16,899 nt of DNA from Lachnospiraceae bacterium (GTDB taxonomy: Bacteria > Bacillota > Clostridia > Lachnospirales > Lachnospiraceae), in assembly GCA_900754855.1 (NCBI GenBank), contig CAAEEI010000040.1, positions 1 to 16,899 on the forward strand, written 5' to 3'. Under the pieces are notes generated by a model. It saw nothing but the letters and a program-made list of their open reading frames with translations, did not search any database and was not told the origin of the DNA. This document shows positions 1 through 6,508 of the stretch, piece by piece. A program made the position numbers and the translations under genes. Each line of letters begins with the position of its first letter. Position 1 is the stretch's first letter.

Positions 1-1
1 C

Positions 2-1435
2 TGGTATGAACAGGCGGTGAATGAGATGGAAAATATGCATTTTTCCACTCCGCATATTCAAAATCTTTTTGATGATGACAGTTTCCGGTATTATTGGGTT
101 ATTTCCTTAAGCCGAATGGCAGAGTATACCGATCAGGGAGAATCGCAGATGGGCGTTCTTCTTGTGGATATGGATTATTCCAGCATTTCCCGGATGTTAA
201 AACAGATGAACAGTACCAATAACGGACAGTATTACTATCTTTGTGACAGTAACGGAGAAATCATCTATCATCCAAGGCAGATACAGATCAGCGATGGCAT
301 ATACCGGGAAAACAGCCGGGTGGCAGCCAAGGCAAAAAACGGAATATATGATGAACGATTTGGCGGAGAAAAGAGAAAAGTCATTGTCAATACCATCAGT
401 TATACCGGATGGAAGCTGGTGGGCGTTATTCCTTATACCACCTTTACCCATGGTATGGTCAATATGCGGTATTTTATCACGATGATCATGCTGTTGATGA
501 CCATGATGCTGGTGCTGATCAACCGGGTGGTTTCCGTTCGTATATCCAGTCCGGTACTGAAGCTGAATGATTCGGTAAAAGAATATGAGGCCGGGAAAAA
601 ACCGAAAATCTACATTGGCGGGCCGCAGGAAATCCGTCATCTGGGCTGTTCCATTCAAAGTTCCTACGAACAGATAGAAATGCTCATGAAGGAAATCGTT
701 CTGGAGCAGAATGAAAGAAGGAAGAGTGAACTGGATGCTTTGCAAAGCCAGATCAATCCGCACTTTTTGTATAATGCGCTGGATTCGATCACCTGGATGG
801 TGGAAGGAGAAAGAAATGACGAGGCGGTCTTTATGATTACACAACTGGCCAGATTATTCCGAATCAGTCTTTCCAAGGGAAGAACCGTCATTACCATAAA
901 AGATGAACTGCAGCATGCCCAAAGTTATATGAATATTCAGAAGATACGGTATAAAAATACATTTTCCGTCACCTTTGCGGTGGAGGAAGAACTGTATGAG
1001 TATTGTACGGTAAAACTGATTCTGCAGCCGATTCTGGAAAATGCCATCAACTATGGCGTCAGCAGCATGGATGATTGCGGAGAAATCCGGGTGACAGGAA
1101 GAAGGGAAGGAGAGAATATCCTTCTGGCAGTGACGGACAACGGAATGGGAATGACGGAAGAAGAAGTGGAATTAATCCTGACCGACAGCAACCGGGTGCA
1201 TAAACACGGCTCGGGTGTGGGTCTGGTGAATGTCAACAACCGTATCCAGCTTCTTTTTGGAAAAGAGTATGGAGTTCGGGTGGAAAGTGAACCGGACGAG
1301 GGAACAACCGTGTCGATTTGTATTCCGGCTGTGCTTTATACCGATGAGAACAGAAAAGTACTGGAAAAGGGATATATATTCAGCAGAGAAGCTATGATTG
1401 ATAAGGAAAAACGGGAAGACGGCGATGAAAAATAA
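2..1435 (+). CDS. Sensor histidine kinase, YesM/LytS type, 5' end cut by window
   Basis: Membrane sensor kinase that should phosphorylate a response regulator encoded outside the window. The frame is open to the left edge (Trp-Tyr-Glu-Gln-Ala precede the GTG at 17), so the N-terminus and first membrane helix are missing. Numbering from that GTG: residues 1-145 are the end of an extracellular Cache-like sensor; 150-172 are a Met/Leu-rich membrane helix; a HAMP-like linker follows; the His_kinase domain carries phospho-acceptor His249 in QINPHFLYNALDS; the ATPase part shows LQPILENAINYG, VTDNGMGM and GSGVGLVNVNNR. All are standard for the YesM family. The gene overlaps the next one by 11 bases, so kinase and binding protein are translationally coupled. 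Assignment to the family is firm; the ligand is inferred from the neighbours. Confidence 0.93.
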   Translation, partial: WYEQAVNEMENMHFSTPHIQNLFDDDSFRYYWVISLSRMAEYTDQGESQMGVLLVDMDYSSISRMLKQMNSTNNGQYYYLCDSNGEIIYHPRQIQISDGIYRENSRVAAKAKNGIYDERFGGEKRKVIVNTISYTGWKLVGVIPYTTFTHGMVNMRYFITMIMLLMTMMLVLINRVVSVRISSPVLKLNDSVKEYEAGKKPKIYIGGPQEIRHLGCSIQSSYEQIEMLMKEIVLEQNERRKSELDALQSQINPHFLYNALDSITWMVEGERNDEAVFMITQLARLFRISLSKGRTVITIKDELQHAQSYMNIQKIRYKNTFSVTFAVEEELYEYCTVKLILQPILENAINYGVSSMDDCGEIRVTGRREGENILLAVTDNGMGMTEEEVELILTDSNRVHKHGSGVGLVNVNNRIQLLFGKEYGVRVESEPDEGTTVSICIPAVLYTDENRKVLEKGYIFSREAMIDKEKREDGDEK

Positions 1436-2399
1436 TCGAAGAATGTTTATTCTGGTGGAAGTGATCCTGGGACTCCTGGTTCTGGTCATGATTTCCAGAA
1501 TTGCGCAGGAAAATAAGCAAGATAACGTGCATAAAGTTTCGGTCATCGTGCAGGATTCGGATGATCGTCAGTGGACTGCGTTTAAGTATGGTTTGAAAAT
1601 GGCGGCGCAGGATACGGGAGTCGAGATGACTGTGGTGAATACCGAGGGAAGACTGACCGCCGAAGAGGAAGAAAAACTCATAGAAAACGAGATAAACAAA
1701 GGCGCCGAAGGAATCATCCTACAGCCGGCTGCGGGAAAAGGCGCAGAAAAAATGCTGAAAAAAGCGGACAAAAAAGTTCCGCTGATGCTGATCGGCAGTG
1801 CGGAAGGAAACCAGGGAACAGACGGCAGTATTGCAGCAGTAAAGCCGGATAATGTCCGAATGGGGCGGGAACTGGCACAGGAGATCCTGGCGGATTACGG
1901 AGGAAGCCTTACGGGAAAAACGCTGGGGATATTTTATGATGAAGCCACGGTTCCGGCCGGAAGGCAGCGGATGGAAGGCCTGCAGAAAACCCTGGAGGAC
2001 GCAGGAGCAAAAATCAGTTTTACGGTTTCTGCTTCTTCGGAAGAAGAGGGCGAAAAAGTGCTGGAACAGCAGAAACAGGTGGATATTCTGGCGGCTCTTG
2101 ATGACAGCAGCCTGACGACCGCCGGAAAATGTGCCGGCGCCAATCAGCTGCATGGCGCGCTGGTGTATGGTATCGGTCATTCCACGGAAGCCGCCTATTA
2201 TCTGGATACCGGCATTGTGGAATGTCTGCTGGTACCCGATGAATTTAACGTGGGATACCAAAGCCTGACGGCGATAGCAAAGAAACTGGAAAACTATTTT
2301 TCCAAAATGAAAAGTCAGATGATTTCCTGGGTGGTTATTCGAAAAGATACGTTATTTTTCAAGGAAAATCAGGATATTTTATTTACCATGAGCCAGTAG
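1425..2399 (+). CDS. Membrane-anchored sugar-binding-like protein (Peripla_BP_4 type), likely kinase partner
   Basis: A 324-residue protein: a short basic N-terminus, one hydrophobic helix at about 7-24 with no lipobox or obvious cleavage site, then a type-I periplasmic-binding-protein fold (VSVIVQDSDD strand, EGIILQPAA, TLGIFYDE, hinge near VDILAALDDSS). It is therefore probably tethered outside the membrane, not a free transport protein. I chose the ATG at 1425, with GGGAAG 8 bases upstream, over the TTG at 1398, which lies deeper inside the kinase gene. It overlaps the kinase and precedes an MglB-like gene. Known parallel: Clostridium XylFII, a membrane-anchored binding protein that presents xylose to the kinase LytS. 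By analogy this one may activate the kinase; the ligand cannot be read from the sequence. The C-terminal 40 residues look less family-like. Confidence 0.82.
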   Translation: MKNNRRMFILVEVILGLLVLVMISRIAQENKQDNVHKVSVIVQDSDDRQWTAFKYGLKMAAQDTGVEMTVVNTEGRLTAEEEEKLIENEINKGAEGIILQPAAGKGAEKMLKKADKKVPLMLIGSAEGNQGTDGSIAAVKPDNVRMGRELAQEILADYGGSLTGKTLGIFYDEATVPAGRQRMEGLQKTLEDAGAKISFTVSASSEEEGEKVLEQQKQVDILAALDDSSLTTAGKCAGANQLHGALVYGIGHSTEAAYYLDTGIVECLLVPDEFNVGYQSLTAIAKKLENYFSKMKSQMISWVVIRKDTLFFKENQDILFTMSQ

Positions 2400-2444
2400 A
2401 GGCGAAAACGTGTTCATCATATAGGGATAAAAAGAGGAGAGAAT

Positions 2445-3515
2445 ATGAAGGAGATGGAAAAAAAGACCGGGAGTCGGAGAAAAAGCAGGAAAAAAACAGC
2501 AGCGGTGTTATGCTGCTGTGGAACGTTGTTGCTGTGCGCTTGCCAGAAGCAGTCTTCTCCTGTGCCGGAAGCGGTACAAATCGGCGTAACCTGCTATAAC
2601 CAGAGCGATACCTTCATCGGAGAGATGGTGGAGAGCCTGAAGGAACAACCGAATAGCCGGGACAGGCATGACGGAGAAATCGTGGTCACCGTCCGGGACG
2701 CCGCAGGATCACAACGAACCCAGACTGACCAGGTGGAAGAACTCATTGATCTTGGCTGTACGGTTTTATGCGTCAATCTGGTGGACCGGGCAGATCCTTC
2801 AGAAATCATTGATCTGGCCAGAGAAAATGATGTACCGATCATATTTTTTAACCGGGAACCGGTATCGGAAGATTTGCTGCAGTGGGACGGTCTTTATTAT
2901 GTGGGCGCAGACGCAAAGCAGTCGGGACAGATGCAGGGAGAACTGGCGGCGGAAGTAATTCGCAATCATCCACAGATTGACCGGAATAAGGATGGAAAGA
3001 TTCAGTATGTGGTACTGGAAGGAGAACCGGGACATCAGGATTCCATCATCCGTACAGAAAATGCAGTGAATACCCTGAAAGAAGAGGGAATATCGCTGGA
3101 AAAACTGACCTATGGCATAGCCAACTGGAACAGGGCGCAGGCGCAGACGAGGATGATGCAGATGCTCAGCCAAAATCAGAATAAGATAGAACTGGTGCTG
3201 GCCAATAATGATGATATGGCGCTGGGCGCCATTGACGCCTATGAGAAACTGAATCTTACGGAATCAGCATGGCCGGTGTTTTTTGGCATCGATGGAACAG
3301 ATGACGGACTCAGGGCAGTCAGAGACGGTAAACTGGCCGCCACAGTCTATAATGATAAGGACGGTCAGGCCAGGGCCATGGTGGATCTGGCGCTGGAGAT
3401 TATCCGCGGCAGAGAAAAAGATAAGGATATGTGGGTGGGAGAAAAATATACATATGTTCCCTATTCGAAAGTGACGGCAGAGAATGTAAGAGATTATCTC
3501 CTCAGAGAAAAGTAA
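2445..3515 (+). CDS. mglB: Galactose/glucose-binding lipoprotein, MglB-like
   Basis: A 356-residue lipoprotein. A basic N-terminus and hydrophobic stretch end in the lipobox LCAC with acylated Cys33. The fold aligns along its length with E. coli MglB. The residues known to hold glucose/galactose there appear to be kept: Asp55 and Phe57 in YNQSDTF, Asn136 in FNREP, His197/Asp199 in GEPGHQD, Arg203, Trp228 in ANWNRAQAQ, Asn254/Asn255 in ANNDDMALGA, Asp283 in GIDGTDDG and Asn303 in VYND. The Ca2+ loop DRNKDGKIQ (179-187) and its distant Glu249 are also present. GAGGAG at 2434-2439 sits 5 bases before the ATG. It ends in a terminator with no mglA or mglC after it, so it may feed the kinase cluster upstream or a transporter elsewhere. 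Sugar specificity is well supported; a sensory role is inference. Confidence 0.88.
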   Translation: MKEMEKKTGSRRKSRKKTAAVLCCCGTLLLCACQKQSSPVPEAVQIGVTCYNQSDTFIGEMVESLKEQPNSRDRHDGEIVVTVRDAAGSQRTQTDQVEELIDLGCTVLCVNLVDRADPSEIIDLARENDVPIIFFNREPVSEDLLQWDGLYYVGADAKQSGQMQGELAAEVIRNHPQIDRNKDGKIQYVVLEGEPGHQDSIIRTENAVNTLKEEGISLEKLTYGIANWNRAQAQTRMMQMLSQNQNKIELVLANNDDMALGAIDAYEKLNLTESAWPVFFGIDGTDDGLRAVRDGKLAATVYNDKDGQARAMVDLALEIIRGREKDKDMWVGEKYTYVPYSKVTAENVRDYLLREK

Positions 3516-3537
3516 AAAACAGAAGAAAATCGTGGAT

Positions 3538-3608
3538 AAAAACGGTTGCAGGAAACAGAAATTTGTCTGGAAAAGGCAGAGGATGCGGAAGCAACCGTTT
3601 TTTTTTTG
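3538..3608 (+). terminator. Terminator after the sugar-sensing cluster
   Basis: Arms AAACGGTTGC (about 3540-3549) and GCAACCGTTT (3591-3600) pair exactly, and a long T run follows to 3607. The 41-base loop holds its own small hairpin (CAGA/TCTG, 3556-3569), so the structure is branched. It lies 24 bases after the mglB-like stop codon. Confidence 0.75.
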
Positions 3609-3803
3609 TTTGCCGCAAAAATGTATGAGAAATATTTTTTTGCGAAAACATACCATGCGTAGATGAATTATAAAAAAGAATTAGTGTGAAAAACTATAAA
3701 ATGATATAGAATATTATAAGATTATCATGTAAAATTAAAATAAATGTGATATGATAAAAATAAATAATTATACCATAAAAAGAGAAGAAAGAAGGTTGCA
3801 AAA
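3609..3803. other. AT-rich intergenic region
   Basis: About 195 bases of very AT-rich DNA between the terminator and the small membrane protein. Several TATAAG/TATGAT-like hexamers occur (for example around 3715 and 3750), but none has a convincing -35 partner, so I do not place the promoter. No ORF with a ribosome binding site and no strong hairpin is visible. Confidence 0.5.
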
Positions 3804-4133
3804 ATGAGACAAAAAAGAAAAAAACATAATAAAAAAGAAGACCAGCATCTTTTTTTTAAATTATCGGCGGGATGTTATCTGTTTGGAACGTTTTTAAGCC
3901 TTGCCGCAGGAAAGTGGATGGGGAGAGGGAATATCCATACCGTCAGTGGAGTAGGTACGCTGCTGGCTTTTCTGGCGGGCACGCTGTTTTTGGGCTTTGC
4001 CAGTACAGATGGCACAGAGTTTTTTTTAGCCGAGCCATGGGAGTCTGTGTCTGAAGAAGTGATGGAAGACTTGAAAAAACGGCTGGATGAAGCGCACCAG
4101 AGAATCGAACAGGAGAAGAAAAAAGAAAAGTAA
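3804..4133 (+). CDS. Small two-helix membrane protein, unknown function
   Basis: A 109-residue protein I do not recognise. Residues 1-15 are almost all Lys/Arg/Asn/His; two hydrophobic segments at about 19-37 and 47-67 are joined by a short basic loop; the C-terminus (about 84-109) is a Lys/Glu-rich probable coiled coil. By the positive-inside rule both ends are likely cytoplasmic, forming a hairpin. AGAAGG at about 3790-3795 precedes the ATG by about 8 bases. A separate promoter lies before the next gene, so this one appears to stand alone. Codon use resembles its neighbours, which with the good binding site supports a real gene. No function is proposed. Confidence 0.7.
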   Translation: MRQKRKKHNKKEDQHLFFKLSAGCYLFGTFLSLAAGKWMGRGNIHTVSGVGTLLAFLAGTLFLGFASTDGTEFFLAEPWESVSEEVMEDLKKRLDEAHQRIEQEKKKEK

Positions 4134-4178
4134 CCGTCGCAGCGGCAGGAAAAAGGACGGCCAGAAGAAAAGGAATGG

Positions 4179-4207
4179 TTTTCAAAAAAAAGAAAAGGGG
4201 GTATAAT
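4179..4207 (+). promoter_or_regulatory. Sigma-A promoter of the proX-nudix-protease operon
   Basis: A perfect TATAAT (4202-4207) with TTTTCA (4179-4184, four of six matches to TTGACA) and a 17-base spacer. Transcription should start near 4214, leaving a leader of about 29 bases that includes GGAGG at 4231-4235. Confidence 0.6.
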
Positions 4208-4242
4208 GAGGGACGTAGGATTGCAATAATGGAGGCGAAAAA

Positions 4243-4794
4243 ATGGAATTATATCATGGTCGTCCTGAAAATCCGGCAGGACGTTTGGAAAAAGAAATAA
4301 AGGTGTACGATCTCCTTGACCGGCTGGAGATGGATTATTACCGTACAGATCATGAACCGGCAGGAAATATGGAAGCCTGCAATGAGATCGATGCGGTACT
4401 GGGTACGGTGATCTGTAAAAATTTATTTCTCTGTACAGCGAATAAGAAAAAATTTTATCTGTTGATGATGCCGGGAGATAAACAGTTTAAGACGAAAATA
4501 TTATCCAGACAGATTCAGACATCCCGGCTTTCTTTTGCCAAACCGGAATATATGAAAGCGTATCTGGATATTGAGCCGGGGTCAGTCAGCATTATGGGCC
4601 TGATGAATGATCTGGATAATCAGGTGCAGCTGGTGATCGATGAAGATGTGCTCAAAGAGGAGTATCTGGGCTGCCATCCATGCATCAATACGTCCAGCCT
4701 TAAATTAAAAACCAGAGAGGTTCTGGATAAATTTTTACCAGCCGTACATCATGAGGCTCTGGTGGCGAATCTTCCGTGGGTAGTGGAAGAATGA
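4243..4794 (+). CDS. proX: Prolyl-tRNA editing deacylase, ProX/YbaK family
   Basis: A 183-residue single-domain YbaK/EbsC protein resembling the prolyl-tRNA-synthetase-associated editing proteins (ProXp-ala/PrdX). These free-standing enzymes hydrolyse mischarged Ala-tRNA(Pro) in the cytoplasm and replace the insertion domain lacking in some ProRS enzymes. Seen: the family's conserved lysine (Lys59) in TVICKNLFL, the FYLLMMPGDK strand, and GCHPCINTSSLKL near the C-terminus (His145), where the family has its HP-x-NTS motif. Length is normal. GGAGG at 4231-4235 lies 7 bases before the ATG. It heads a likely operon and overlaps the Nudix gene by four bases (ATGA). The family is clear. Whether it acts on Ala-tRNA(Pro) or another mischarged tRNA is inferred. 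Confidence 0.85.
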   Translation: MELYHGRPENPAGRLEKEIKVYDLLDRLEMDYYRTDHEPAGNMEACNEIDAVLGTVICKNLFLCTANKKKFYLLMMPGDKQFKTKILSRQIQTSRLSFAKPEYMKAYLDIEPGSVSIMGLMNDLDNQVQLVIDEDVLKEEYLGCHPCINTSSLKLKTREVLDKFLPAVHHEALVANLPWVVEE

Positions 4795-5294
4795 TGAAGT
4801 ATTGCATGGAATGTGGGACAAAACTCACAGAGAGATTTTTAAAAAATGAAGGAATGATTCCGTATTGTGAGAAGTGTCAGGCCTATCGTTTTCCGGTTTT
4901 TTCTACGGCAGTCAGCATGGAGGTACAAAATCCATCCAGAGATAAAATTCTTCTGATCAAGCAATATGGAAAAGATCGCTATGTTCTGGTGGCCGGGTAC
5001 GTCAATCTCGGCGAGAGTGCGGAACATACCGTGGCCCGGGAAGTAAAGGAAGAGATCGGGCTGGATGTGCGGGAGATTTCTTTTGAAAAAAGCGAGTACT
5101 TTCCGGGAACCAATACGCTGATGTTAAACTTTTCCTGCGTGGCAGAAACGGAAGATCTGTCCGGCGCGTCACCGGAGGAAATTGACAGCTGCGCCTGGTT
5201 CAGCCGAAAAGAAGCGGCAGAACAGATTGCCAAAAAAAGTCTGGCAGAAAAATTTCTGCTTCATTTTTTATCGAAGCACAAAGAGGAGGAATAA
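4791..5294 (+). CDS. Zinc-ribbon Nudix hydrolase (NudC-like)
   Basis: About 167 residues. Four cysteines in two CxxC pairs (5/8 and 26/29) form an N-terminal zinc ribbon. The complete Nudix box spans 69-91, with Gly69, Glu75 and the REVKEEIGL core that binds catalytic metal. The ribbon-plus-Nudix order is that of NADH pyrophosphatase NudC, which cleaves NAD(H) or NAD-capped RNA, but the SQPWPFPxS motif that marks that activity is absent, so the substrate is uncertain. I take the start as the ATG at 4791, overlapping the proX stop as ATGA; the ATG at 4794 is an equal choice and a GTG at 4776 is less likely. GGAAG at 4785-4789 may serve as binding site. It is translationally coupled to proX and followed 49 bases later by the protease gene. 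Confidence 0.85.
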   Translation: MMKYCMECGTKLTERFLKNEGMIPYCEKCQAYRFPVFSTAVSMEVQNPSRDKILLIKQYGKDRYVLVAGYVNLGESAEHTVAREVKEEIGLDVREISFEKSEYFPGTNTLMLNFSCVAETEDLSGASPEEIDSCAWFSRKEAAEQIAKKSLAEKFLLHFLSKHKEEE

Positions 5295-5343
5295 GGACCT
5301 TTCGAACCGGAACATCATATACTGAAAAAAAGCAAGGAATACG

Positions 5344-6285
5344 ATGATGAATACAGGTTTGGAAAAATATTTTCATCTGAGACAGATTTATAGCCGTGGT
5401 ATTACCGGAAGAGGTGTTACCACGGCTGTTTTAGATACAGGGATTTATCCCCATGCGGATTTTCTTATTCCCCGAAACCGCATTTGTTGTTTTCAGGATT
5501 TTGTGCAGGGCAGACAAAGCAGTTACGATGATAATGGACATGGTACCCATGTCAGCGGCATTATTGCTTCGGCGGGAGTGCTGGCAGACGGCAGCCAGGT
5601 AGGCGTGGCGCCGGAAGCGTCTATAGCGGCATTAAAAGTGCTCGATCAGAACGGAAATGGGAAAATGAATACCATGATCAGGGCCATTGACTGGCTGCTG
5701 CTTCATTATAAAATGTATGGTATCCGAATCGTGAATATATCTGTGGGAATGCCGGTGAAAAACGGGAGAGATCCGCAAAAAGATTTCCTGGTACAGAAGG
5801 TAGAACAACTCTGGGATGAAGGACTGGTCGTGGTTGTGGCCGCCGGGAATGAGGGACCGGGCAGGTATACCATTACCAGCCCGGGAGTAAGTAAAAAAGT
5901 GATCACCGTAGGCGCGCAGGAGATGGCAGAAAAGGAAACGGTACAGGAAGGAAAAGGATGGTCGTCAGGAAATCGCCGGAAAGGATATTCCGGCTGCGGG
6001 CCTGTGCCGGGAACCTGCGTATGCAAGCCGGACGTGGTGGCTCCTGCCGGTGGAATAATCAGTTGCGATCATGTCGGGCGGGCGTATAAAAGACGAAGCG
6101 GTACGTCCATGGCAACACCGGTGGTAACCGGAATGATTGCCCTGCTGCTTTCTGCCGAGCCGTGGCTGACCAATCTGGATGTCAAGATTCGTCTCATGGA
6201 GACGTCCACAGACTGTGGTACGGAGAGAAACCGTCAGGGATGGGGAGCAATCAATCCGGAAGGACTTTTTAGAAAAATAGGATAA
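5344..6285 (+). CDS. Subtilisin-like serine protease (S8), intracellular AprX type
   Basis: A 313-residue peptidase of family S8. The triad is visible: Asp31 in AVLDTGI, His66 in NGHGTHVSG and Ser255 in SGTSMATP, with oxyanion Asn169 in AAGNEGPG. The protein begins almost at the catalytic Asp: no signal peptide, no long propeptide and no C-terminal anchor, so it should work inside the cell, as AprX and ISP proteases do. AAGGA at 5334-5338 serves the ATG at 5344 or 5347. It is probably the last gene of the operon from 4243, but its 49-base gap could hide a second signal. I found no convincing terminator after it. Catalytic competence is well supported; the substrate is unknown. Confidence 0.9.
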   Translation: MMNTGLEKYFHLRQIYSRGITGRGVTTAVLDTGIYPHADFLIPRNRICCFQDFVQGRQSSYDDNGHGTHVSGIIASAGVLADGSQVGVAPEASIAALKVLDQNGNGKMNTMIRAIDWLLLHYKMYGIRIVNISVGMPVKNGRDPQKDFLVQKVEQLWDEGLVVVVAAGNEGPGRYTITSPGVSKKVITVGAQEMAEKETVQEGKGWSSGNRRKGYSGCGPVPGTCVCKPDVVAPAGGIISCDHVGRAYKRRSGTSMATPVVTGMIALLLSAEPWLTNLDVKIRLMETSTDCGTERNRQGWGAINPEGLFRKIG

Positions 6286-6430
6286 AATATTGCAATTATT
6301 CAGGAAGAATATAAAGAAAAAATCTTGCAGTGTGATTAAAAAAATACAAGTTAGATAAATAAAATACCCAAAAATTGAGGAGTTAATTTATATATTTTAT
6401 ACAAAGTTGATATAAAAAGATAAATAATGC

Positions 6431-6459
6431 TTTTGTTTCCCGGATAATGCTGTTATAAT
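6431..6459 (+). promoter_or_regulatory. fucO promoter with extended -10
   Basis: TGTTATAAT (6451-6459) is an extended -10 (TGN before TATAAT). The -35 is weak: TTTTGT at 6431-6436 with a 17-base spacer. Transcription would begin near 6466, giving a leader of about 43 bases that contains AGGAG at 6495-6499. A strong extended -10 with a poor -35 is typical of regulated promoters. Confidence 0.6.
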
Positions 6460-6467
6460 ATTAACAG
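6450..6467 (+). promoter_or_regulatory. Candidate Rex operator overlapping the fucO promoter
   Basis: CTGTTATAATATTAACAG has exact inverted arms CTGTTA/TAACAG and matches the published Rex consensus TTGTTAANNNNTTAACAA at 11 of its 14 defined positions. It contains the -10 hexamer TATAAT (6454-6459), so a bound repressor would block RNA polymerase. Rex senses the NADH/NAD+ ratio and commonly controls fermentative dehydrogenases in Firmicutes, which fits the gene downstream. The match is seen; binding is inferred. Confidence 0.6.
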
Positions 6468-6508
6468 ATATGCGTGTCAACATAAAACAAGAAAAGGAGA
6501 AATGAAAA

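Noticed and set aside
1398..1424. A TTG start giving nine more residues on the anchored binding protein.
   Set aside because: The ATG at 1425 has a better-spaced binding site, and the extra residues would only push the membrane anchor inward.
4776..4790. A GTG start for the Nudix protein.
   Set aside because: It would add five residues before the zinc ribbon without a good binding site; the ATGA overlap start is more typical.
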